DNA of 64,000 bases from Sphingobium sp. EM0848 (GTDB lineage: Bacteria; Pseudomonadota; Alphaproteobacteria; Sphingomonadales; Sphingomonadaceae): the NCBI RefSeq assembly GCF_013375555.1, contig NZ_JABXWB010000001.1, positions 2,995,501 to 3,059,500 of the forward strand, given 5' to 3'. The notes beneath the pieces are model-generated. The model had not been told where the DNA came from and did not search any database. It saw only the letters and a list, made by a program, of their open reading frames with translations. Positions 24,145 to 32,866 of the stretch are shown one piece after another. A program made the translations under genes and the position numbers. Numbering within the stretch: the stretch's first letter is position 1; each line of letters begins with the position of its first letter.

Positions 24145-25412
24145 GACAAATCTCCTTGCAGTAGCTGTTCAGCCCGGTCGGTGTCGGCGCCTTGGCCCGA
24201 CCGGAAAAGTCGGCCGCGTTCGGCAAAGGCTGTGACGGCCAGCGTGGCGAAGCCGCAGGCCAGAGTGCCCGCCGTGAGCGGAACCGCTGTCCCGTCGAAC
24301 GCCTGCCCGATGACGAAGCCGATGAAGGCGCCCACCACCATGGTAATGAAGCCCTGGGTCGAGGCGGCAGAGCCGGCGATGTGGCCCATGGGCTCCATCG
24401 CCAGAGCTCCGAAATTGCCCGCCATCAGGCCAAAGCAGAACATCCACAGGCCCTCCAGCACGAGGAAGCTCATCAGCGTCTCGTGACCGCTCAGCGCAAT
24501 CGCCAGGTGGATGGCCGCGGTCACGATCGATACCGCCAAGGCGCCCGCACTCAGCGGCCTTGTGCCCAGCCGCAGAACCCAGCGCGCATTCAGCAAGGAC
24601 GCGACGGCGGTGAATAGCGAGATCGCGCCGAATATGAGAGCGAAGTGCCCGCCAGCGTCGAACGTATCGTTGATCAACTGTGAGGCTGACGTGATGAACG
24701 CGAACAGGGCGGCGAACGTCAGCGCGCCCGCAAGCGTGTAGCCCATGCCTTGCCGGTTGCGGATCGTCGCGCCGAAGGCCGCCAGAAGCTCCCTGGCGCT
24801 GATGGCCCGCTGATCTTGCGGATGCAGCGATTCCGGAAGGTCCACGCCTATCCAGATCGCCAGCAAGAGTGCCAGGAGCGACAACATGCCGAACAGCCAG
24901 CGCCAGGACACAAAGGCCAGCACCGACTGGCCCAGTGCCGGGGCGAAGATCGGGCTCGCCATGAAAACCAGCATGGCGATGGACATGACCTGAGCCATCC
25001 TTGGACCATGATAACGGTCCCGGATCACCGAGATCGCGCCGACCCGGGCCGAGGCGATCGTCACACCCTGAAGAATGCGGGCCGCAAGCAGCATGGTCAG
25101 GCTCGTCGCGGCCGCCGCGAGGGCGCTCGATAGAGCGAATCCCGCGAGGCCGGCGAGCAGAAACGGCCTGCGGCCGTAGCGATCCATCAGCGGCCCGTAG
25201 ACGATCGTTCCCAGCCCGATGCTCAGGCCGTAGAACGCCACCACCATCTGGCTGCCATTGGGCGAGCTTATGTCGAGATCGCGCGCAATGGTCGGGAGAC
25301 CGGGCAACATGCCGTCAAGACCGAGAGCCCCCAGCATCATGAGCGCAGCCATCATCGCGACGAAGGCGGCAAAACCGCGATCGGGCTGGGATAAGTCGGT
25401 GTGATTAGCCAA
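24141..25412 (-). CDS. MFS drug-resistance transporter, Bcr/CflA type
   Basis: A 423-aa 12-helix transporter. GLDGMLPGLPTIARDLDIS in the first loop and GLSIGLGTIVYGPLMDRYGRRPFLLAG (MFS motif A) are typical of Bcr/CflA drug:H+ antiporters. The TTG at 25412 is chosen because AAGGTCGCCATC precedes it and the conserved part starts soon after; a longer frame reaching 25547 would cover the divergent promoter. The pump is the first gene of the pump-NmrA-CMD unit and is divergent from the LysR gene at 25568. Confidence 0.85.
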   Translation of the reverse strand: MANHTDLSQPDRGFAAFVAMMAALMMLGALGLDGMLPGLPTIARDLDISSPNGSQMVVAFYGLSIGLGTIVYGPLMDRYGRRPFLLAGLAGFALSSALAAAATSLTMLLAARILQGVTIASARVGAISVIRDRYHGPRMAQVMSIAMLVFMASPIFAPALGQSVLAFVSWRWLFGMLSLLALLLAIWIGVDLPESLHPQDQRAISARELLAAFGATIRNRQGMGYTLAGALTFAALFAFITSASQLINDTFDAGGHFALIFGAISLFTAVASLLNARWVLRLGTRPLSAGALAVSIVTAAIHLAIALSGHETLMSFLVLEGLWMFCFGLMAGNFGALAMEPMGHIAGSAASTQGFITMVVGAFIGFVIGQAFDGTAVPLTAGTLACGFATLAVTAFAERGRLFRSGQGADTDRAEQLLQGDLS

Positions 25413-25567
25413 GATGGCGACCTTTCTGGTTGTCGTGCGCGGGTCCGTGTGAGCGAACCAGCGAGGACAGAGGCAATTCCTTGTCCCGGAAGGTGGTTGT
25501 GGGCGCTTTGATTGATTAGATGGGGATATTGGATTTAACTCCCCCATTTTCTGAAGGAACGGTCGCC

Positions 25568-26482
25568 ATGCTTGATCTGAACGACATCGGCCTGTTCGTG
25601 CAGGTCGTTCGCTTCGGCAGTTTCGCCGAGGCCGGTCGCCGTCTGGGGATTCCAGCCAATACGGTCAGTCGGCGCATTCAGGAACTGGAAGAGCAGCTCG
25701 GCGCCCGGCTCATGCAGCGATCGACCCGGAAGCTGAATCTCACCGATGCCGGGCATGAGCTATACGGGAACAGCGCCGCGGCTGTGGATGGATTGCAACA
25801 AGCGGGGGAAGACCTGATCGCTGGCGCGCGAGTCCCCAGAGGGTTGATCCGTGTGGCGATGCCCGCAGACTTTTTCGACTTCTACCGGATGGAATGGGTG
25901 GCGGAATTCCTGGCGGCCCATCCGCAAGTGCGCATTGACTTTGTCTTGAGCGACGCCGCGGCCAACCTCATCGAAGAGGGCATCGATGTCGCCTTCCGAG
26001 GCGCCCAAACGCCTAACCCGAACTATGTCGTGCGCAAGATCCTGAGCCGATCGATCGGGCTGGTCGCCAGCCCCTCCTATCTCGACGCGCACGGGACGCC
26101 GGTCACGTTGCAGGACCTGACCCGCCATGACTGTCTGTTCGTGCCTCAGTCCCGGGAATATGCGACCTGGCGCCTCCAACGGCCTGATGGCGTGGAGGAG
26201 GAGGTGACAGTCACCGGCCGGGTGACGGTCAACACCGCGCAAGCGATCCGCAAAGCGGCAATCGCGGGTCTCGGCATCGCCTTGGCTCCGATGCTGGAAA
26301 CGAGCGATTTGAGGGACGGCCGTCTGGCGCCGGTATTGCCCCAATATATGCGCCGTGGTCTCAGCATGAGCGTCGTCTATCCCAACCGAGCGCACCTGCC
26401 ATTAGCGGTTTCAGCTTTCATCGATTCCGTGGTCGGTAAGATGCGCGCCGAATTGTCGCGCTCGGAGATTCCTGTGCCGTAA
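25568..26482 (+). CDS. LysR-family transcriptional regulator
   Basis: A 304-aa LysR protein: HTH at residues 4-60 (LNDIGLFVQVVRFGSFAEAGRRLGIPANTVSRRIQELEEQLG) and an effector domain of the CrgA/DsdC-like group (RGLIRVAMPADFFDFY, RRGLSMSVVYPNRAHLP). It is divergent from the MFS-NmrA-CMD unit and is its likely regulator. The ATG at 25568 gives the standard N-terminus. Confidence 0.9.
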   Translation: MLDLNDIGLFVQVVRFGSFAEAGRRLGIPANTVSRRIQELEEQLGARLMQRSTRKLNLTDAGHELYGNSAAAVDGLQQAGEDLIAGARVPRGLIRVAMPADFFDFYRMEWVAEFLAAHPQVRIDFVLSDAAANLIEEGIDVAFRGAQTPNPNYVVRKILSRSIGLVASPSYLDAHGTPVTLQDLTRHDCLFVPQSREYATWRLQRPDGVEEEVTVTGRVTVNTAQAIRKAAIAGLGIALAPMLETSDLRDGRLAPVLPQYMRRGLSMSVVYPNRAHLPLAVSAFIDSVVGKMRAELSRSEIPVP

Positions 26483-26487
26483 GCGGC

Positions 26488-26646
26488 GTGACCGCAACGA
26501 TTGCGACCTATGAAAGCCGCCATGCGTTGCCTCTTGTGGAAAAGCGCCTGGTGAAGTGGTGGTTGAACGAGCATGATCGACCCGATTGCTGGATTGACGA
26601 CGGTGCCGCCTATCTACCGGCGTTCAACGCCCTAGCCGGGCGATGA
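26488..26646 (+). CDS. Possible 52-aa protein or gene remnant
   Basis: A short frame with GTG start six bases after the LysR stop. The sequence contains LVEKRLVKWWLNEHDRPDCWIDDGAAYLPAFNALAG, whose composition looks coding, but no ribosome site is obvious and the end overlaps the convergent LysR gene by 15 bases. It may be the tail of a lost gene. Confidence 0.25.
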   Translation: MTATIATYESRHALPLVEKRLVKWWLNEHDRPDCWIDDGAAYLPAFNALAGR

Positions 26647-27558
26647 CGGCTCGGCCTCGGGGACCGGGCCGAGCGCGCGAAACCTCGCCAGAATGCTGCG
26701 CAGCCAGATGTGGCCGGCATCTTCGTGGAAGCGCTCGTGCCAATATTGCTTCACCTGAAAACCTGGCAGGTTCACAGGCGGCTTGAGGATGCGAACCGCG
26801 TCGCGTTTCAGGATGTCAGTGAGTCGCGAGGGAGCGGTGAGGATGAGCCGGGACTGCTCGGCAATATGTGCGCTCAACAGAAAGCTCTCGGCCATGACCG
26901 TGATATTCCGGACGCCCACAAGTTTGCTGATGATCTTCTCGACATCCTCGTGGATATGCCCGAGATGGCGCCCATCGACGAGCACATGGCGGGCGGATTT
27001 GAAGCGGGCCATGGTGAGGCGGCCCTGCGGAATGAAGCTGCGCGGGACGACGCAGACATAGGATTCCGGAAACAGGCTTTGTTCGAGGACCCCGGCGAAT
27101 AGCGCAGGGAAACTGCCGATCGCGACATCGACCTCGCCGGATTCGAGTTTCGCGATCAGCTTCTCGCCGCCGAGCGGCACCGCCTTGAAGCGCACGCCCG
27201 GCGCTTCCTGCCTTGCCCATTCGACGAGCCGGGGCAGGATGAGCAGATGGCCGACGTCGGATGCCGCGATATGGAAATTGCGATTGGCGGTTCTCGGGTC
27301 GAACTCCAGCGCACCGCTCAGGCGTGTCCGATAGAGCTCGAGCGCCTGCGCGACGGCCGGAGCGGCTGAGAGGGCAAGCGAGGTTGGCTCCAGACCGGCA
27401 TGGGTGCGCACGAAAAGCTGGTTATCGAAATGCTCCCGCAACTGCTTGAGATAGCGGCTTACCGTCGGCTGCGGCATGTCCAGCGTTTCGGCGGCCAGGC
27501 TGACGCTTTTCGTCCGGATGATCGCCTCGAAGACCGTGAGGTGCGTGAACGACAGCAT
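26632..27558 (-). CDS. LysR-family regulator of the hydroquinone dioxygenase
   Basis: A 308-aa LysR protein with HTH MLSFTHLTVFEAIIRTKSVSLAAETLDMPQPTVSRYLKQLREHF split here as start plus recognition helix QPTVSRYLKQL. The ATG at 27558 is preceded by GGAGAGCTA. It is divergent from the PcpA/LinE-type dioxygenase with 213 bases between them, the layout expected for a LinR/PcpR-like activator that responds to (chloro)hydroquinones. Identity as LinR or PcpR cannot be proved by reading alone. Confidence 0.85.
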   Translation of the reverse strand: MLSFTHLTVFEAIIRTKSVSLAAETLDMPQPTVSRYLKQLREHFDNQLFVRTHAGLEPTSLALSAAPAVAQALELYRTRLSGALEFDPRTANRNFHIAASDVGHLLILPRLVEWARQEAPGVRFKAVPLGGEKLIAKLESGEVDVAIGSFPALFAGVLEQSLFPESYVCVVPRSFIPQGRLTMARFKSARHVLVDGRHLGHIHEDVEKIISKLVGVRNITVMAESFLLSAHIAEQSRLILTAPSRLTDILKRDAVRILKPPVNLPGFQVKQYWHERFHEDAGHIWLRSILARFRALGPVPEAEPSSPG

Positions 27559-27630
27559 TAGCTCTCCCCGGCAGGAGGATGGCCTCCCCAAAATGCTCGA
27601 TAGGCCGTGGCCGACGGAAAGGCCAGGCAT

Positions 27631-27645
27631 ATTCAAAAATCCAAT
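27631..27645. promoter_or_regulatory. ATTC-N7-CAAT site, candidate LysR operator
   Basis: ATTC (27631-27634), seven bases, then CAAT (27642-27645) gives a T-N11-A spacing (T27632, A27644). From memory, promoters controlled by PcpR carry ATTC-N7-GAAT; this differs at one base. A second ATTC follows at 27653. Confidence 0.35.
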
Positions 27646-27771
27646 CTGGCTTATTCACAAAGCGACGTGGTGGATGGTGTCCCCCGATGGTAGCGCCTGA
27701 GAGTGGCGTGGCGCCGGACAGCGGCTTCGGGGCGCCTCATCTTCTTCCTAAAACTAGTCTGGAGAGCGACC

Positions 27772-28734
27772 ATGGAAACTCATCACATTTCAGGACTGCA
27801 TCATATTACGCTTTGCACCGGTACCGCGCAGGGCGACATCGACTTCTTCGTGAAGGTGATCGGGCAGCGTTTCGTGAAGCGGACGCTGTTCTACGATGGC
27901 AGCATCCCGATCTATCACCTCTATTTTGCCGACAAGCTGGGCACACCAGGTACGGTGATGACCACTTTCCCCACCCGGCGCACCGGCCAGAAGGGCCGGA
28001 AGGGATCCAACCAGTTCACCGCCTGCACTTACGCGATCCCCAAGGGGTCGCTCGAATGGTGGATTGCCCATCTGAACAGGCACGGCATCGCGACAGGCGA
28101 ACCGGGCGTGCGGTTCGGGCAGCGCTATGTCGGCTTCCTGCATCCCGATTGCGGCATTGAATTTGAAGTGCTGGAGGACGAGACCGACAATCGCGAGCCG
28201 TTCGACTCGCCCTATGTCCCGATCGAACATGCGCAGCGTGGCTTCCATAGCTGGACGGCCTCGGTGCGCGAGATCGAGGACATGGACATCTTCATGAACA
28301 GCCAATGGAACTTCGAGAAGATCGGACAGGAAGGCAATCGCCATCGTTATCGCGTGAAGGACAGCGACACGCCCGGCACGATCATCGATCTGGTGCATGA
28401 ACCCGACCTGCGGCAGGGCAGCTGGACCATCGCCGAAGGCATCATCCACCACGGCGCCTTCGCGGTTCCGGACATGGATGTGCAAGCGCGCATCAAGTTC
28501 GAGACCGAAGGCATGGGCTTCACCGATTTCTCGGATCGCAAGAATCGCGGCTACTTTGAATCCATCTATGTCCGCACGCCCGGTGGCGTGATGTTCGAGG
28601 CGACCCACAGCCTCGGCTTCACCCATGACGAGGATGAAGCCACGCTCGGCATGGACCTCAAGGTCTCGCCGCAGTTCGACGATCGCAAGCATCTGATCGA
28701 GCAGGCCATGAACGACGATCCGATCGTCGTCTGA
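27772..28734 (+). CDS. pcpA: (Chloro)hydroquinone 1,2-dioxygenase, PcpA/LinE family
   Basis: A 320-aa two-domain vicinal-oxygen-chelate enzyme. It matches, from memory, PcpA of Sphingobium chlorophenolicum over its whole length, starting METHHISGLHHIT and ending with KHLIEQAMNDDPIVV. The Fe(II) ligands described for PcpA, His11, His227 and Glu276, fall on His11, His227 and Glu276 here without any gap. The enzyme opens hydroquinone or 2,6-dichlorohydroquinone rings between the hydroxyl and its neighbour. LinE of the lindane pathway is a close relative, so the preferred substrate is uncertain. No pcpB, pcpC, pcpE or lin genes lie nearby. The ATG follows GGAGAG. Confidence 0.85.
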   Translation: METHHISGLHHITLCTGTAQGDIDFFVKVIGQRFVKRTLFYDGSIPIYHLYFADKLGTPGTVMTTFPTRRTGQKGRKGSNQFTACTYAIPKGSLEWWIAHLNRHGIATGEPGVRFGQRYVGFLHPDCGIEFEVLEDETDNREPFDSPYVPIEHAQRGFHSWTASVREIEDMDIFMNSQWNFEKIGQEGNRHRYRVKDSDTPGTIIDLVHEPDLRQGSWTIAEGIIHHGAFAVPDMDVQARIKFETEGMGFTDFSDRKNRGYFESIYVRTPGGVMFEATHSLGFTHDEDEATLGMDLKVSPQFDDRKHLIEQAMNDDPIVV

Positions 28735-28770
28735 CATGCGTTCCGGACTCGCCAGTCGAGCCCAATGCGT

Positions 28771-28802
28771 CCGGATGATCCTCAACAGCGAGGATCATCC
28801 GG
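28771..28802 (+). terminator. Perfect 12-bp hairpin after the dioxygenase gene
   Basis: CCGGATGATCCT (28771-28782) pairs with AGGATCATCCGG (28791-28802) around an 8-base loop. No U tract follows, so termination efficiency is uncertain. Confidence 0.5.
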
Positions 28803-28837
28803 AAGGCACGCGGACGATGGCAAGGTAGCGCGTTACC

Positions 28838-29482
28838 ATGGGCGAACCTCCCTCGATCTTATCTGTCAGAGACACCAGCTCGTCGGCTGCGTTCCGGGAG
28901 GTCAGCCTTGACCCTGCTGCGCTGTCCGCAGTTCGAGACGAGCCTGATCCGCGTGCCATCGCACGGGAATCTCGGCCTGCGCCGCGCACAATGTCGCGCG
29001 TCGAGCGCGCGATCCTGTGTGCGCTTGCGTGCGGCACGGTTACCTATGCCGCCATTTGGGCAGGTGAATGGAGCTCAGGAGGGCGGCTTTACCTTGCCTC
29101 GATCTTCTCAACGGCTGTCCTGATCTCGACTTCGCCGACCCTGCGTCAGTGCCACCCGGCCAGAATCGTGGTGAGCCATGTCGGCTCGATGATGGTGGGC
29201 TTGATCGCCCGTATGTTCTTCCTGCCTACCCCGCTCACCATCGCCATCGCCGTCGGCATCGCGCTTTGCTTCGTGGTCATGTTCGACGCGCTGCATCCAC
29301 CGGCTATTGCGAATGCCGCGATTGCGCTGGTCGCGCACGAAACCACGCCGGTGCTTCTGGCTCTTGCGGCCATATCGTCATTCATGCTGGCTGCTGCCGC
29401 GGCAGCCGCCGCCGCATTATACAACGCAAGCGCCGGCCAACCGTTGGCGCCCGCGGGTTTCTGGAAGAGGCGGCGTCGCTGA
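28838..29482 (+). CDS. HPP-family membrane protein
   Basis: A 214-aa membrane protein of the HPP family, with the name-giving motif in MFDALHPPAIANAAIAL (third or fourth helix) and a preceding P-T-L-R-Q-C-H-P motif (SPTLRQCHPARIVVSHVG). About five hydrophobic segments lie between residues 58 and 195; the first 50 residues are polar. HPP proteins include nitrite/nitrate-related transporters in plants and cyanobacteria; function here is unknown. The start is the least certain part, since the polar N-terminus is atypical. Confidence 0.8.
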   Translation: MGEPPSILSVRDTSSSAAFREVSLDPAALSAVRDEPDPRAIARESRPAPRTMSRVERAILCALACGTVTYAAIWAGEWSSGGRLYLASIFSTAVLISTSPTLRQCHPARIVVSHVGSMMVGLIARMFFLPTPLTIAIAVGIALCFVVMFDALHPPAIANAAIALVAHETTPVLLALAAISSFMLAAAAAAAAALYNASAGQPLAPAGFWKRRRR

Positions 29483-30083
29483 CCGTTGCAACTTCGTCCC
29501 TGACGGACCGGGGGCGCCCATTGCCCGCATGCTGACGCAGGGAATGCTGTTCGATCTCATTCCCCCCCCCCCACCATCGTGATTCTCGAAGCGAGTCACG
29601 CGCCTTGTTTCTGCGCTGCGTGCCGAGGCGCCCGTTCCCGACTGGCCCCGGATCGTCATAAGCAGATGTCAAATGAATGTTTCGGAAGGATAAAAGCCGG
29701 ACTGTTGAATTTTGCCTGTGAACGCAGTCCTGCTCGCCCTGGAACAAATGGCTATCAATTTGAGACAGTTACTCCAAAGTCTATTGGGGCAATCCATCAG
29801 GCATGATCGTTCATTTGTGCGGTGCAGTATGCAACGGTTCGTCGCACGAGGCACTCCAATTGCCTGCACAACTACTGACGTGACCCAGGCTGTTCATGTA
29901 TCAGAAAGGTTAAGCTGAACAGGCAGGATATCCATGGCGCGCACCCGCAGCGCCATGCCGGAGATTTTACGAAGGTAAATGGAGAGGGTTCTGACAGCCG
30001 AAAACGCCATCACGCGGACGGTGGTCGGACGAAAAGCTGCGGTGATGCAGGCCCGACTGGTCGAATTTTGAAGGAGTAGCGTG
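29483..30083. other. 600-bp gene-free region
   Basis: No convincing gene is present. The region contains an 11-base C tract at 29562-29572, a relatively AT-rich half (29660-29920), and an AAGGAG site at 30070-30075 belonging to the OmpA-like gene. It separates the accessory modules from the recF side and could hold the island boundary, but no copy of the tRNA-Phe 3' end was recognised. Confidence 0.4.
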
Positions 30084-30956
30084 ATGAGTGTCATTTCCAA
30101 AAGCCCGAAATATCTTTTAATGCTGGCCCTGCTCTCCGGAGCGGCGGCGGGCAGCGTGTCCGCGCAGACGCAGACGCAGGAGCCGCCCTCGGCCGACGTC
30201 TCCGCGACATTCGCCGCCCCGGCCCAGATGACCGCAGGCCCTGAAATCAAGGGCTTCATTTCCGCGCGCAGCGGCGACAAGATGCAGGTCACGGCCGCCG
30301 ACGGCACCAAGTCGGTGATCGTCATCAACGACGCCACCAAGATCAGCGCCAGCAAGGGCTTTTTCGGCCTCAGCCGCAGCAGGCTCGCCGCGACCTCGCT
30401 GCTCAACGGCGTGCCGGTCACCGTCAAGACGCTGCAATCGGGCGGCGGCCTGGTGGCGAGCCAGATCAATCTGCAGAACAAGGATCTCAGGACCGCGTCC
30501 ATGATCCACAACGGCACCGAACAGGGCTTTGCCGAACAGACCGCGGCAACCGAGGCGCTGCGCGGTCGCATGGGCGAGATTGACCAGTATAATGTCAAGG
30601 CCACGACCAACGTGAATTTCGACACTGGCAAGGCCGTGCTGTCCGAACAGGCGAAGAACGATCTCTGCGCCGCGGCGACCAGCGCAGAGGGTGTGAGCAA
30701 CGCCCTGATCCTCGTCGTGGGTTACACCGATTCCACGGGTGGCGACGAAATCAACCAGGTGCTCAGCGAAAAGCGGGCCAGCCGCGTCGTCAATTATCTG
30801 CAGCAGGCCTGCGGTTGGAAACCCTATCGCATGCTGACCCCAACCGGCATGGCCAAGGCGGACCCGTTGGCGAGCAACGACACGCCGGAAGGCAAGGCGC
30901 AGAACCGCCGTGTTGCGGTGAATATCCTTGTCAGCAAGGCCGTTGACGGTCTGTAA
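30084..30956 (+). CDS. OmpA-family outer-membrane protein with N-terminal barrel-like domain
   Basis: A 290-aa secreted protein: signal peptide (residues 1-28, ending SVSAQ), a beta-rich domain of about 90 residues (GFISARSGDKMQVTAADGTKSVIVINDATKI...) resembling DUF5666-type OB barrels, and a C-terminal OmpA domain with TTNVNFDTGKAVLSEQAKNDL, VVGYTDSTGGDEINQVLSEKRA and AQNRRVAVNI. The last part binds peptidoglycan. There is no transmembrane barrel of the E. coli OmpA type, so it may be a periplasmic anchor. Confidence 0.88.
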   Translation: MSVISKSPKYLLMLALLSGAAAGSVSAQTQTQEPPSADVSATFAAPAQMTAGPEIKGFISARSGDKMQVTAADGTKSVIVINDATKISASKGFFGLSRSRLAATSLLNGVPVTVKTLQSGGGLVASQINLQNKDLRTASMIHNGTEQGFAEQTAATEALRGRMGEIDQYNVKATTNVNFDTGKAVLSEQAKNDLCAAATSAEGVSNALILVVGYTDSTGGDEINQVLSEKRASRVVNYLQQACGWKPYRMLTPTGMAKADPLASNDTPEGKAQNRRVAVNILVSKAVDGL

Positions 30957-30963
30957 GATGCGC

Positions 30964-30990
30964 GGGGTGGGCATTGCCCACCCCCGTTTT
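30964..30990 (+). terminator. Rho-independent terminator after the OmpA-like gene
   Basis: GGGGTGGGC (30964-30972) and GCCCACCCC (30976-30984) form a strong stem with a 3-base loop, followed by CGTTTT. Confidence 0.75.
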
Positions 30991-31082
30991 CCGGGTTTGC
31001 AGCAGGCGTGAGGTTGGACGCGCCCGCCTCGCCGAATCGCGAAACGCTTTCCCAATAGCGCCACACTGGCTAGAGCGGCCCG

Positions 31083-32153
31083 ATGATCGGCCGTCTTACC
31101 CTGAGCGATTTCCGCAACCATGCGGATGCGCTGATTGTCCCCGATCATGCCTTCATCGTGCTGACCGGCGAGAATGGCGCGGGCAAGACCAACATATTGG
31201 AGGCCGTGTCGATGCTGGCGCCGGGCCGGGGCCTGCGCGGCGGGGCCTTGCGCGACATGGTGCGGCAGGGCGGGGCGGGGGGCTTCGGCATCGCGGCTGA
31301 AGTGGATGGCGTGATGCTGGGGACCGGCGTGCTGGCTTCGGCTCCTGACCGGCGGCAGGTGCGGATCGGCGGCGTGTCCTCTTCCGCCAATGCGCTGGCG
31401 GATCATCTGGCGATCGTCTGGCTGACCCCGGCGATGGACCGGCTGTTCATGGACAGCCCTGGCGGCCGGCGGCGTTTTCTTGATCGACTGACGCTGGCGC
31501 TTCATCCCGCCCATGCCGTGCACAGCGCCCGCTATGAAGCGGCGATGCGGGCGCGCAACCGGCTGCTGGCCGACCTCTCCGTCGCCGATCCGAGCTGGCT
31601 GAGCGCGCTTGAAATCCAGATGGATGAGCATGGTACGGCCATCACCGCCGCCCGCGCCGATCTGGTCGCGCGCCTCAGCGCCTCGCTGGAGGGGCGGCCC
31701 GACCATCCCTTCGCCCGTCCCCTGTTGGCCATGGAGGGGGAAGAGGGCTGCGACGAGCCGTTGGGGCTTCGCCTTGCCCGCGAACGCCGCCGCGACGCCG
31801 CTGCCGGACGCACCCTGTCCGGACCGCATCGACAGGATTTGGCCGTCATCCACGCCGCCAAGGGTCAGGCCGCTGCGCTGTGTTCGACTGGCGAACAGAA
31901 GGCGTTGCTGCTCTCCATCCTGCTCGCCCATGCCGCGTTGGTGGCTGATCATCGCGGCCAGCCGCCGGTGCTGCTGCTCGATGAGGTGGCGGCTCATCTC
32001 GACCCGTCGCGACGAGCCGCTTTGTTCGAACGGCTGCGCGAAACCGGCGGTCAGGTCTGGATGACCGGAACAGAAGACAGTCTTTTCAGTGATTTACAGG
32101 AATCGACGCGATTCACGGTAACGGCTGGCCACGTCTATCGTTCCGCAGGTTGA
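31083..32153 (+). CDS. recF: DNA replication and repair protein RecF
   Basis: A 356-aa SMC-like ATPase. Walker A is [16 protein letters not shown] (residues 27-42), the signature motif is in [11 protein letters not shown] and [20 protein letters not shown], and Walker B is [17 protein letters not shown]. RecF loads RecA at gaps with RecO and RecR. It is not next to dnaA/dnaN/gyrB as in many bacteria; dnaN lies 12 kb away here. Confidence 0.96.
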   Translation: MIGRLTLSDFRNHADALIVPDHAFIVLTGENGAGKTNILEAVSMLAPGRGLRGGALRDMVRQGGAGGFGIAAEVDGVMLGTGVLASAPDRRQVRIGGVSSSANALADHLAIVWLTPAMDRLFMDSPGGRRRFLDRLTLALHPAHAVHSARYEAAMRARNRLLADLSVADPSWLSALEIQMDEHGTAITAARADLVARLSASLEGRPDHPFARPLLAMEGEEGCDEPLGLRLARERRRDAAAGRTLSGPHRQDLAVIHAAKGQAAALCSTGEQKALLLSILLAHAALVADHRGQPPVLLLDEVAAHLDPSRRAALFERLRETGGQVWMTGTEDSLFSDLQESTRFTVTAGHVYRSAG

Positions 32154-32261
32154 CGCGCCGCAACAACGGCTCGTCGCTCGCTGCTTTTCAACTCGTCTGG
32201 CGTCTGCCCTAAGACTTTATCACGGGGTTAGTTCCTAAAAAGAAGTCGGGGGTCGCAACGC

Positions 32262-32792
32262 ATGATCGGTGGTTTTCGCGCTTTTGTCGCAGCGGCAACG
32301 CTCGCGCTCGGCGCCCTGATCACGACCCCGGCCGCTGCTGGCGTCCTCCAGTGCGCGCCCTTCGCCCGTCAGGTTTCCGGTATCGATCTGCATGGTAACG
32401 CCAACACCTGGTGGGGTCAGGCCGAGGGCCGTTATGACCGTGGCCATGAGCCGCGCGTCGGCGCCGTTCTGGCCTTCGCCGCCAGCCGCACCATGCCGGT
32501 CGGCCATGTCGCGATGGTCAGCAAGGTGATCAGCGATCGTGAAGTGCTGCTGACCCATGCCAACTGGTCCTATCGCGGTGGTATCGAGCGGAATGTGCGC
32601 GCGATCGACGTCTCGCCGAATAATGACTGGACCGATGTGCGCGTCTGGTACGGCCCGATCGGTGATCTTGGCCTGCGTTCCAACGCCGCCAAGGGCTTCA
32701 TCTACGCGCACAAGTCGAACGACATGCCGGTGCAGATCGCCATGGCTGACCGTGCGACCGCCGGCAGCGACTCTGCACGCGGTGCTTTCTGA
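32262..32792 (+). CDS. Secreted CHAP-domain protein, copy 1
   Basis: A 176-aa exported protein: signal peptide (residues 1-27, ALITTPAAAG) and a CHAP domain whose catalytic cysteine is in LQCAPFARQVSGI and whose histidine is in MPVGHVAMVSKV. The tryptophan-rich TWWGQAEGRYDRGHEPRVGAVLAF is typical. CHAP enzymes cleave peptidoglycan peptides. It is followed 74 bases later by a paralogue with about 50 percent similar sequence. The conserved block at the end (DLGLRSNAAKGFIYAHK) is shared by both. Confidence 0.88.
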   Translation: MIGGFRAFVAAATLALGALITTPAAAGVLQCAPFARQVSGIDLHGNANTWWGQAEGRYDRGHEPRVGAVLAFAASRTMPVGHVAMVSKVISDREVLLTHANWSYRGGIERNVRAIDVSPNNDWTDVRVWYGPIGDLGLRSNAAKGFIYAHKSNDMPVQIAMADRATAGSDSARGAF

Positions 32793-32866
32793 CATTTTAA
32801 CCAGTTTCTAAGAACCGCCGCCTAATCTCATCAGCGGTGGGGCGATTCTGACGCTTTTGGGGTCGC

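Noticed and set aside
28838..29482. Classification of the HPP protein as a nitrite transporter
   Set aside because: Only the family motif supports it; no nitrogen genes are nearby, so a substrate is not claimed.
30117..31997. A long minus-strand frame across the OmpA-like gene and recF
   Set aside because: Antisense shadow; no motifs, and the plus-strand genes are certain.
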